DNA of 20,254 nt from the IMG/VR virus record IMGVR_UViG_3300007363_000144, positions 1 through 20,254 of that record; one strand, 5' to 3'. A program made the position numbers and the translations under genes. Of the stretch, positions 14,435-20,254 are shown piece by piece. The notes below the pieces were generated by a model. That model had not been told where the DNA came from. It saw nothing but the letters and a program-made list of their open reading frames with translations, and did no database searches. Position 1 is the stretch's first letter. Each line of letters begins with the position of its first letter. Source of the DNA: a virus.

Positions 14435-15766
14435 GTGCCGAAGGGCGGGACGTGCACGTTCTGCGCGCTGCCCGATGACGCGAAAGCGGCTGCGCTTGCA
14501 GCGTGGCGTTCCGGCGCTTCGTACGCCAAGATGCGGACGTTGCTACGCGACCTCGGCCACGACATAACGCTTGCAGCATTGCAGCATTGCCCTATCCGTA
14601 GCGGCCATCACGGCACGCGAGACGACGCCATCCCGGCGGGCGTGTCAACCGACCGGCTCGGACGCATCGCCGATCTGTTGGAACGGTCAGGCGTGGACCC
14701 TGCCGATGTCGGCAGGATCACGTCGGTGCGTCTGTCCGAGTGGGAAGGTCTCAGCAAGAACGAGGACGGCGAGGCGGTCGTGACGCCGCTGTCGGGTGCG
14801 AGCATCATCTTGACGCCCGCCTGGGAAGATGGCCCGCAATGGCCGGTCGTTGACCGGGCTGCACAAGTGCCCGTCAAGTTGCCGCTGCCCGCACCGCGCA
14901 AGCGTTCTAAGTGGAAGACCGCGGTGGTCTTGCCCGACGTGCAGATCGGGTTTCGGCGTGACATCGACACGGCGACGTTAGAGCCGTTCCACGATGAGGC
15001 GGCGATGGCTGCCGCCCTCAAGGTTGTGCGTGCCGTGGACCCTGACCTAGTCGTCCACTTGGGTGACTTCTTGGACTTCGCCAACTTCGGAACGTACGAA
15101 CAGGAGCCGGGTTTCGCGCTGTGCGTCCAGCCCGCTATAGATCGCAGCCACCGGTTCTTAGTTGAAGTGCAGGCGGCGGCGCCTCGGGCGAAGCAGGTGC
15201 TCCTCGAAGGGAACCACGACCGGCGATTACAGAAGGCGATCGTACGGAACGCGTTGGCGGCGTTCGGGATCCGGCGGGCCGAAGCACCCGACGAATGGCC
15301 CGTGCTCTCCGTCCCGTACCTCCTGCGTTTGGGTGAGGTCGGCGACGGCGTCGAATATGTGGGCGGCTATCCGGCGGGCATCTACTGGCTGTCTGATCGG
15401 CTGGCGTGCATTCACGGCCATAAGGTCCGGTCAAACGGCAGCACAGCGGCGGCGGTGCTGGACGATGAAACGGTGAGCCTGCTGTTCGGACACGTGCACC
15501 GTATCGAAATGTCGTACCGGACGCGTCGCGTGCGGGCCGGGGCTCGCACGTCGTTGGCGGCGTCGCCGGGCTGTTTGTGCCGCCTGGACGGCGTAGTGCC
15601 GTCAGTGAAAGGCAGCACCGACCCGATGGGCAGACCCGTGCCTGCTGTCGAGAACTGGCAGCATGGTTGTGCCGTCGTCACATACCAAGAAGGCGACGGG
15701 CCGTTCCACCTTGAGTTAGTGCCTATTCATGACGGCGAAGTCATGTTCCGAGGGGAGGCGCTGTGA
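14435..15766 (+). CDS. Calcineurin-like metallophosphoesterase with N-terminal Cys/His-containing region
   Basis: The product has 443 residues from GTG 14435, with AAGG 7 bases upstream. Residues 1-60 carry CTFC and HCPIRSGHH around helices (AAALAAWRSGASYAKMRTLLRDLG), perhaps a small zinc-stabilised or helix-turn-helix region. The catalytic domain follows: VVLPDVQIG (Asp168), LGDFLDF (Asp211), EGNHDRR (Asn260, His261), CIHGHK (His327/329) and FGHVHR (His353, His355). These are the metal-binding motifs of the metallophosphoesterase superfamily. The usual first His is replaced by Gln170. Such phage enzymes may act on DNA, RNA or phosphoesters; the substrate is unclear. It is unusual among tail and lysis genes. 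It ends in a GTGA overlap with the next gene. Confidence 0.85.
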   Translation: MPKGGTCTFCALPDDAKAAALAAWRSGASYAKMRTLLRDLGHDITLAALQHCPIRSGHHGTRDDAIPAGVSTDRLGRIADLLERSGVDPADVGRITSVRLSEWEGLSKNEDGEAVVTPLSGASIILTPAWEDGPQWPVVDRAAQVPVKLPLPAPRKRSKWKTAVVLPDVQIGFRRDIDTATLEPFHDEAAMAAALKVVRAVDPDLVVHLGDFLDFANFGTYEQEPGFALCVQPAIDRSHRFLVEVQAAAPRAKQVLLEGNHDRRLQKAIVRNALAAFGIRRAEAPDEWPVLSVPYLLRLGEVGDGVEYVGGYPAGIYWLSDRLACIHGHKVRSNGSTAAAVLDDETVSLLFGHVHRIEMSYRTRRVRAGARTSLAASPGCLCRLDGVVPSVKGSTDPMGRPVPAVENWQHGCAVVTYQEGDGPFHLELVPIHDGEVMFRGEAL

Positions 15767-15990
15767 GCGATGAGCCTGCAGCGGACGGATTCGATGAACT
15801 GGTCGAGATGGCGGGCGTGGACGTGCGGACGGTCACCATCATCTGGACGAGCGACGATGACGTACCCGAGATCGAATGGTCGGGCTGTTCGTCGTATGAA
15901 GCCGAGGGGCTGTGCCAAGCGGCGGGCCGGTGGTTTGCGCGCGTGAACTACATTCCCGACGATGACGACGACGACGATGACGAGGACTAG
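15763..15990 (+). CDS. Small acidic hypothetical protein
   Basis: The product has 75 residues from GTG 15763, overlapping the phosphoesterase stop, with GAGGGGAGG upstream. The middle (VDVRTVTIIWTSDDDVPEIEWSGCSSYEAEGLCQAAGRWF) looks like a small strand-strand-helix fold. The C terminus is PDDDDDDDDED, an almost pure acidic tail. Good ribosome site and coupling support a real gene. I do not recognise a family. Acidic tails of this kind can bind basic partners or metals, or mimic nucleic acid, but there is no direct evidence for any of these here. Confidence 0.65.
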   Translation: MSDEPAADGFDELVEMAGVDVRTVTIIWTSDDDVPEIEWSGCSSYEAEGLCQAAGRWFARVNYIPDDDDDDDDED

Positions 15991-16173
15991 ATGTCGCAGG
16001 GCAGGCAGCAGGCGATCGAGCGCGAAGCGCGCCGCTTGCGGGATGAGTTACAGGTTGGGCGCAGGGCGTTGCTTGCGACGAGCGACGAGCCGTTCCGGCG
16101 CGACGTGCTAGTGCGTCTTGAGCAACTGTTGGCGGGCGATGAGTTGCCGCGGTTTGAGAATCCGGACGACTGA
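15991..16173 (+). CDS. Small hypothetical helical protein
   Basis: The product has 60 residues; its ATG directly follows the previous TAG with no gap, and its TGA overlaps the next ATG. The sequence is charged and predicted helical: RQQAIEREARRLRDELQVGRRALL, then FRRDVLVRLEQLLAGDELP. It resembles a short coiled coil. No family is recognised. Tight coupling on both sides and high third-position GC support it as coding. Confidence 0.6.
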   Translation: MSQGRQQAIEREARRLRDELQVGRRALLATSDEPFRRDVLVRLEQLLAGDELPRFENPDD

Positions 16174-16355
16174 TGACGGTGAACCTGATGTCGTTGCGGC
16201 TGATCGCGTTGCATGGCTGCACGCTGGTCGAACGTGACGTGGTGCAGATCGGCCCGTTCGGCTACCGGGTCATCGGCTGGGATTACGTGAACCGGGCGCT
16301 CAAGCTGGAGCCTGCGCCCGATTATGACAAGGAACCTGCGCCGCCTTTGGATTGA
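16173..16355 (+). CDS. Small hypothetical protein
   Basis: The product has 60 residues from the ATG at 16173, overlapping the previous stop by one base. It reads MTVNLMSLRLIALHGCTLVE then RDVVQIGPFGYRVIGWDYVNRALKLEPAP, probably a small beta-rich domain, with a Pro-rich end. No family is recognised. Its last 34 bases overlap the end of the convergent minus-strand gene. It is the last gene of the plus-strand run that starts at 14435. Confidence 0.55.
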   Translation: MTVNLMSLRLIALHGCTLVERDVVQIGPFGYRVIGWDYVNRALKLEPAPDYDKEPAPPLD

Positions 16356-16789
16356 TGCCATTGCACGTCGGCGTTGTCGGCGTACACGGCGGGCAGCTGC
16401 GCGAAGCGGGCCTGGAGTGCAGGGTCGCCAACAACGCCGTGAATGATCGGCCAGCGGGCTGTCATGTGCGTCTGCAAGACGGCGGCGACTTGTTGCCAGC
16501 GGGCCGGGTCGGCGGGTGCGAGCGCCCACAGAATGCGGCATACGCCGTCTCTGCTGGAGCGGGCGATGATGAGGCCCTCGACGGCAGGCGGGCGGTAGGG
16601 CGGCTCGTAAGCGACGAGGACGTGCCGGTTGGTGCGGTCGGCTCGCATGTACCCGCGGATGACTTCCTGCGGCGGGTGATCGTTGAACGGCGAGCAAGGC
16701 GCTGACTCTTGCGCGAGGCGACGCGCGGTGACCATGAACGTGGCAGCGTCCCGATGGCTGCCTGTCAGTTCGCGCACTTGGAGAGCCAT
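16322..16789 (-). CDS. GNAT-like protein (possible N-acetyltransferase), only minus-strand gene
   Basis: The product has 155 residues. It has strand-helix order suggestive of a GNAT fold: an N-terminal helix RDAATFMVTARRLAQES, RHVLVAYEPPYRPPAVEGLIIAR as two central strands, CRILWALAPAD, a helix WQQVAAVLQTHMTARW and the strand IIHGVV. No classical acetyl-CoA R/Q-x-x-G-x-G/A loop is obvious, so activity is uncertain. Codon use has high third-position GC on the minus strand. A TATCGT box six bases upstream of the ATG suggests a leaderless promoter of its own. It faces the end of the upstream small genes and diverges from the Gp80-like gene, a typical arrangement for an independently expressed cargo gene. 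It resembles the product of 17251-17709 in layout. Confidence 0.62.
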   Translation of the reverse strand: MALQVRELTGSHRDAATFMVTARRLAQESAPCSPFNDHPPQEVIRGYMRADRTNRHVLVAYEPPYRPPAVEGLIIARSSRDGVCRILWALAPADPARWQQVAAVLQTHMTARWPIIHGVVGDPALQARFAQLPAVYADNADVQWHQSKGGAGSLS

Positions 16790-16795
16790 GCGAGA

Positions 16796-16801
16796 ACGAT
16801 A
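16796..16801 (-). promoter_or_regulatory. Putative leaderless -10 box (TATCGT) for the minus-strand gene
   Basis: On the minus strand TATCGT is followed by six bases and the ATG at 16789, the spacing expected for transcription starting at the start codon. There is no ribosome site upstream of this ATG. Confidence 0.35.
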
Positions 16802-16809
16802 GCCCCGGC

Positions 16810-16815
16810 TAGGCT
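16810..16815 (+). promoter_or_regulatory. Putative -10 box (TAGGCT) for the Gp80-like gene
   Basis: TAGGCT lies in the 65-base gap between the divergent genes, back to back with the minus-strand TATCGT box. A transcript from about 16823 would carry GAAAGG (16840-16845) nine bases before the ATG at 16855. No -35 element is evident. A plus-strand promoter is expected here because the preceding gene is on the other strand. Confidence 0.42.
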
Positions 16816-16854
16816 TACCGCCACGTTCCTCACCGATATGAAAGGCACGCCAGC

Positions 16855-17238
16855 ATGAGCGCGAGCGATTACTTGGAGAACAAGCTGCTGGACTTGGTGT
16901 TCAACGCCACCGCCTACTCGGGTCAGTCCACCGTGTATGTGAAACTGCACAAGGACGCGTCGACCAATGAGACAGGCACGACGAACGCAGCGGCGAACAC
17001 GACGCGTGCGGCGGTGACGTTCGGCGCGTCGTCGTCGGGCACGGTCACGTCCGACTCGGATGCGACGTGGACGAACGTGAGCACGACTGAGGTGTACTAC
17101 GCGATCAGCCTGTGGGACGCGCAGACGAACGGCACGGGCAACTGCCTGTGGACGGGTGACCTCACGCAGAGCAAGTCGGTCACTGCGGGCGACACGTTCA
17201 CCATCCCGAGCGGCTCATTGACCGTAAGCCTCGACTAG
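16855..17238 (+). CDS. Gp80-like small phage tail fibre/decoration protein
   Basis: The product has 127 residues behind a GAAAGG site. It begins SASDYLENKLLDLVFNATAYSGQSTVYVKLHKD, continues with NTTRAAVTFGASSSGTVTSDSDATWTNVSTTEVYYAISLWDAQTNG, and ends LWTGDLTQSKSVTAGDTFTIPSGSLTVSLD. This succession (DYxENKLLDxxF, xVYVxLH, TRAAVTF, GNxLWxGxL, GDTFxIPSGxLxVxLD) is the hallmark of a widespread small all-beta actinophage family, annotated as tail fibre or Gp80-like, in which the final xLD is nearly always present. It is probably a virion surface component. A position after the lysis genes and before a large repeat protein suggests it belongs to the distal tail. Confidence 0.75.
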   Translation: MSASDYLENKLLDLVFNATAYSGQSTVYVKLHKDASTNETGTTNAAANTTRAAVTFGASSSGTVTSDSDATWTNVSTTEVYYAISLWDAQTNGTGNCLWTGDLTQSKSVTAGDTFTIPSGSLTVSLD

Positions 17239-17250
17239 CGACGGTGCGCT

Positions 17251-17709
17251 GTGCCGCAGCAGTACGTCGTCACGACCGCGACCGCTGCCGACGTTGACGC
17301 GCTTATCGCTGATTACGAGACGTTCATTGCCACTGAGCAGGTGATCGCCTGCGTAATGGACGGCCAACTGCGCCTGCCGTCTCCGGCGAAAGTCCGCTAT
17401 TACGTCGACGACCCTGACGGCTACGGCCACTTCGCAATCGTCGCACGGGACACGAGCGGGCTTCTAGCGTCGGTGGCTCTCTGCCAACCGCAGGGCAACG
17501 ACGCGGTCCACTTGTCGTATTGGGTGCTGATCGACTCTGCCGCAGACTTCAACGCCATCGCTTTGGCTGGCGCTGAACATTTAGCAAGCCTCGGTTTCGG
17601 TGCGCTCTCGGGTGTTGCGGGTGGCGAGATGGCGCAACGCGTGGAACGCGTGCCGATCGTTGAACAACTCGGTCCAGACGTTCTCGGCGCAGACCTGTTG
17701 GGGCTATGA
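17251..17709 (+). CDS. Second GNAT-like hypothetical protein
   Basis: The product has 152 residues from GTG 17251, 12 bases after the Gp80-like stop with no ribosome site. It shows TAADVDALIADYETFIATEQ (helix), a KVRYYVDDPDGYGHFAIVAR strand, LLASVALCQ, VHLSYWVLID, a helix FNAIALAGAEHLASLG and FGALSGVAGG. This is the strand-helix order of a GNAT fold. It parallels the minus-strand protein of 16322-16789: VIRGYM...RHVLVAYE against VRYYV...GHFAIVAR, and similar helices and strands after it. Function is not known; it may modify a fibre or host surface molecule. The stop overlaps the next ATG as ATGA, so it is made together with the large repeat protein. Confidence 0.65.
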   Translation: MPQQYVVTTATAADVDALIADYETFIATEQVIACVMDGQLRLPSPAKVRYYVDDPDGYGHFAIVARDTSGLLASVALCQPQGNDAVHLSYWVLIDSAADFNAIALAGAEHLASLGFGALSGVAGGEMAQRVERVPIVEQLGPDVLGADLLGL

Positions 17710-20254
17710 CAACCGAGACTCCGCAACTCAATGAAGTTGATCTCGGCCTTGCCGAGGTTGACGTTGACGGCAACGGCGTCACCTACGCGAAAGTCACGTC
17801 GCCGTCGTACGGCGGCGGCAGCCTAACGTGGGTCAGCGGAGGTTCCGCAGGTGCGGTGAGCGGCCTGGCGCACGTCAAGACCTCCTCTGGGTCTGTTCTT
17901 TCCAAGAACAACGAAGTGCATGTCGTGATGTCGGCGCCGACCGGCACCAACGCGCGGGGTGGCCCGATCCTTCGTGGCGCGAATCCGACCGGCACGAAGT
18001 GGTCTGGCTACTACGTTCGCGAAACAACCGCCGGGAATGCGACATCGTGGGAGATCGTCCGGTGGGACGGCACCAGCGTGACTGCGACGCTAGCGACGCT
18101 CAGTCCAGCCGGAGTGACCGGCTACCCGGTTGCAATCAAGTTCGCAGCGATTGGCGACCTGCTCATGCTCAAGGTGTGGGCGTCTGGCGCATCCGAGCCG
18201 GATTGGGGAAGCACGACGAACGTCGTGACCGTCACCGACACGACGTACACCGGCGCCGAGGCGGGCATGGCCGCATGGGGCTTGACCGCCTCAGGCAACA
18301 AAGTTGAGTGGTCGAGCCTCAAGCTGCGCCCGACTTCGCAGATCGCGTTCACGAACGTCGCGAGCGTCGCTGACACGGCGTCTAATACGAACAGTTACAG
18401 CCTGTCAAATGTCGAGTTCGTCAAGAACACGCCGCACATCATCTTCGTCTACAACCAGGCGGGCGCAACGGCGAACGCTCCGACCGTCACCGTGCCATCC
18501 GGCGTGACGTTGTCATCAGCCAAGACAAGTTCAGCGTTCTCCGGCACGAACCTGCGGCGCTATGCGCTCTACACGGCGCAAGCCGACGGCACCACACGCA
18601 CGGGAACAGTCACGGCGTCGTTCAGCACGCAGAATCAGACCGGTTGCAGCATCGCCGTGATCCGCGTCTGGAATGGTGACCCGTCCTCATCGAACGGCAG
18701 CGCGATTCTCGGCACGGGCAGCGCCTACGACGTAGACGACCCGAACACTACGGGTACGAGCATTTCTTCTTCGTTGACGTTCGTGAACCCGGTCGGCACT
18801 TCCGGCACGTTCTTCGTCGCTGCGACCGCCGTCAACGCGATCATTTCGCTTCAGAACGGCACCAGCATCGCGAGCGGCAACTACGCGAACCCGGCAACGG
18901 CATATAACTTCGGAGTCTCGGTCGGGAATGCGACAGCGCCGAGCGGATCGTGGACCGGCACAACGCCTGACCGGATCAGCATCGGCGGCGAGGTCGCTCT
19001 TTCCGACTGGTACAAGTCGGAGTGGCAATCCAAGACGGGCGCGGCGACCTTGTCGGCAACCGGCTCGCAAACAGCCGCGGGCGTTCGCAAGCGTCTCGGT
19101 GCAGCCGCCTTGACGGCAACTGGTTCGCAGACAGCGGCGGGCACGGTCACGACAGGCAGTCAGACCGTCACCGGCGCCGCTGCGCTAACTGCCGCCGGAT
19201 CGCAGACGGCAGCGGGCACGGTCACGCGTCTCGGTGCGGCTGCCTTGACGGCGGCAGGTACGCAGACAGCGGCAGGCGTCAGAACGACTGCGGGTGCGGC
19301 AGCACTAACGGCTACCGGCACGGCAGCTGCGGCAGGCGTGTGCACAAGGCAGGCTGCGGCCACCCTGTCGGCGACCGGTGCGTCAACCGTCGTTGGTGTG
19401 CGGACTTGTTTCGGTGCGGCGTCGCTCGCCGGTGCAGCGACACTGACCGGCGCAGGCGCGCGCACCGGCATCGGTGCGGCAGCCCTGGCGGGCACAGGAA
19501 CGCAAACCGCGACGGGGGTACGGACTTGTTTCGGTGCGGCCAGCCTGTCGGCAGCCGGGACGTTGTCGGCCTCGGGCACGGTCACAACAGGCGCACAGAC
19601 AGTCACGGGTGCAGCAGTCCTAACGGCCGTAAGCACGCAGACTGTTGCTGGTGTCCGAACGCGTTTCGCTGCGGCCGCGTTGTCAGCGACGAGTGCGGCG
19701 ACAGCAGCGGGCACGCGAACGATCACGGGTGCAGCGACGCTGTCGGCTGCGGGTTCGTTGTCGGCTACTGGCGGGCGTTTGTTTGTGGGTGCTGCGACGC
19801 TTGTATCTGCCGGGTCGCTATCGGCGGCGGGCGTTCGCGCCCGACTTGGTGGTGCTGCGCTGTCGTCTTCGACAGGATTGCAGGCGGCTGGGACACGCAG
19901 CGCGCTCGGTGCGGCGGCGTTGTCAGGCCAGGCTGCTCTGTCGGCGGTAGCGGTTCGTATTGCGTTCGCTGTCGGCTCCCTACAAGCGGCAGGGGTCCTC
20001 GACGCTACAGGTGTTCGCACGCGTCTGACGGCGGCGGCGTTGTTGGCTGTTGGGTCGTTGACCGCACAGGGGCGTGGCTACCCGCCGGAGGTAACGCGGC
20101 AGCGTGGTCCGTTGACGGCTACGTCAACAGGCCAGCGGGCGCGGACGGTGACGGTTGGTGCAGGTGGGTCGTCGGCACGAACGATCGGCGTGCGCTCGCC
20201 GGTCGTTAGCGTGGACGCTGACCGGGATGCAGTATCGGTTCCGTCGTCGCCGTC
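17706..20254 (+). CDS. Large repeat-containing minor tail/adhesin-like protein, C-terminally open
   Basis: The frame opens at ATG 17706 (ATGA overlap) and has no stop to the window end, giving 849 visible residues. Residues about 15-205 look like a concanavalin/LamG-type beta sandwich (LTWVSGGSAGAVSGLAHVKT, WSGYYVRETTAGNATSWEIVRWDG, IKFAAIGDLLMLKVWASG, WSSLKLRP). Residues about 207-440 form a second beta-rich domain (HIIFVYNQAG, GCSIAVIRVWNGD, TFFVAATAVNAIISLQNGT, DRISIGGEVALSDWYKSEW), a pattern common in phage surface proteins. Residues 445-774 are sixteen Ala/Gly/Thr-rich repeats. A basic, Thr/Val-rich segment follows. No catalytic motif is seen. It is probably a long tail fibre or minor tail protein that binds the host surface, with the repeats as stalk. 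The gene may be very long. Confidence 0.75.
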   Translation, partial: MTTETPQLNEVDLGLAEVDVDGNGVTYAKVTSPSYGGGSLTWVSGGSAGAVSGLAHVKTSSGSVLSKNNEVHVVMSAPTGTNARGGPILRGANPTGTKWSGYYVRETTAGNATSWEIVRWDGTSVTATLATLSPAGVTGYPVAIKFAAIGDLLMLKVWASGASEPDWGSTTNVVTVTDTTYTGAEAGMAAWGLTASGNKVEWSSLKLRPTSQIAFTNVASVADTASNTNSYSLSNVEFVKNTPHIIFVYNQAGATANAPTVTVPSGVTLSSAKTSSAFSGTNLRRYALYTAQADGTTRTGTVTASFSTQNQTGCSIAVIRVWNGDPSSSNGSAILGTGSAYDVDDPNTTGTSISSSLTFVNPVGTSGTFFVAATAVNAIISLQNGTSIASGNYANPATAYNFGVSVGNATAPSGSWTGTTPDRISIGGEVALSDWYKSEWQSKTGAATLSATGSQTAAGVRKRLGAAALTATGSQTAAGTVTTGSQTVTGAAALTAAGSQTAAGTVTRLGAAALTAAGTQTAAGVRTTAGAAALTATGTAAAAGVCTRQAAATLSATGASTVVGVRTCFGAASLAGAATLTGAGARTGIGAAALAGTGTQTATGVRTCFGAASLSAAGTLSASGTVTTGAQTVTGAAVLTAVSTQTVAGVRTRFAAAALSATSAATAAGTRTITGAATLSAAGSLSATGGRLFVGAATLVSAGSLSAAGVRARLGGAALSSSTGLQAAGTRSALGAAALSGQAALSAVAVRIAFAVGSLQAAGVLDATGVRTRLTAAALLAVGSLTAQGRGYPPEVTRQRGPLTATSTGQRARTVTVGAGGSSARTIGVRSPVVSVDADRDAVSVPSSP
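19038..20027 (+). repeat. Sixteen degenerate 60/75-base tandem repeats coding 20/25-residue units
   Basis: Units follow GAA(A/T/S)L(T/S)A(T/A)G(S/T)-(Q/L)(T/S)AAG(V/T)RTRL. Fourteen units have 20 residues. Units 2 (19098-19172) and 9 (19533-19607) have 25, with an added TTG(S/A)QTVT end. The lengths sum exactly to 330 residues. A partial seventeenth unit, TAAALLAVGSLTAQG, follows. Exact DNA matches are short, for example a 20-base match at 19401-19420 and 19521-19540, so the repeats are old and diverged mostly at third positions. Each unit could be one rung of a beta-solenoid or a pair of strands. Confidence 0.88.

Noticed and set aside
16352-16705. Plus-strand frame of 117 codons opposite the GNAT-like gene
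   Set aside because: The minus-strand frame has better codon use, a promoter-like box and a globular pattern. The plus frame lacks a ribosome site and has an unnatural Arg/Gly/Val composition.
19160-20020. Long minus-strand frame of 286 codons across the repeat region
   Set aside because: Its product is a Pro/Ala/Val-rich repeat that mirrors the 60-base units. Because the unit length is a multiple of three and poor in stop triplets, several frames stay open by default. The plus-strand frame from 17706 has proper domains and a coupled start.
19038-20027. CRISPR array or other non-coding tandem repeat
   Set aside because: There are no identical direct repeats with unique spacers. The units are degenerate, in frame and conserved at protein level.
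19022-20209. Plus-strand frame of 395 codons in a second frame over the repeats
   Set aside because: Cys/Arg/Gly-rich low-complexity product with no ribosome site, inside the frame of the large repeat protein; a shadow.
1-20254. tRNA genes, integrase, attachment site or insertion sequence
   Set aside because: I saw no cloverleaf-like segment, no recombinase or transposase motif and no terminal inverted repeats. Phage versus prophage cannot be decided from this window.

Overview
The window is part of a tailed double-stranded DNA phage or prophage with a long non-contractile tail (siphovirus). It carries head completion, tail and lysis genes in the usual order. The host is most likely a high-GC Gram-positive bacterium (Actinobacteria). 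The evidence is the high GC with GC-rich third codon positions, many GTG/TTG starts, several genes that look leaderless behind a TANNNT -10 box, and family content typical of actinophages: a ReqiPepy6 Gp37-like tail hub, a Gp80-like small fibre protein, and a lysin made of an amidase plus a peptidoglycan-binding domain. Host and phage cannot be named from the sequence alone. Terminase, portal and maturation protease are not here and presumably lie upstream.

Layout. 1-842: the end of a PhyH-type 2-oxoglutarate oxygenase overlaps a small SAM methyltransferase; both are cargo genes upstream of the capsid gene. 843-2306: the HK97-fold major capsid gene forms its own unit, with a -10 box and a stem-loop ahead of it and a strong intrinsic terminator after it. 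2317-3647: a small unknown protein, then a glycosyltransferase placed between the capsid and head-tail connector genes. 3658-5256: connector, head closure, gp10-like and tail terminator genes, all coupled by 3-4 base overlaps or a one-base stop/start overlap. 5295-6500: major tail tube protein, then a tail assembly chaperone with a probable -1 frameshift extension. 6531-9281: tape measure protein with about 34 unbroken 11-residue repeats. 9278-13266: distal tail protein, a LamG-Gp37 tail hub and a collar/fibre protein rich in HxH. 13277-14425: endolysin and two very small membrane proteins, the likely holin candidates; the second is only 50 codons. 14435-16355: a metallophosphoesterase and three small unknown genes. 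16322-16789: a single minus-strand GNAT-like gene. 16855-20254: a Gp80-like small fibre protein, a second GNAT-like gene, and a very large open reading frame that runs off the window. That last frame combines two beta-sandwich-like domains with sixteen 20/25-residue Ala/Gly/Thr-rich repeats.

How it fits together. Head and tail genes are translationally coupled, so subunits are made in order. Promoter-like boxes and the terminator appear to set the capsid and tail tube genes apart for separate dosage. The oxygenase, methyltransferase and glycosyltransferase flank the capsid gene and could together make and decorate a virion glycan; this is inference. The distal part of the window (LamG hub, collar, Gp80-like protein, repeat protein, GNAT-like genes) looks like a variable host-recognition region.
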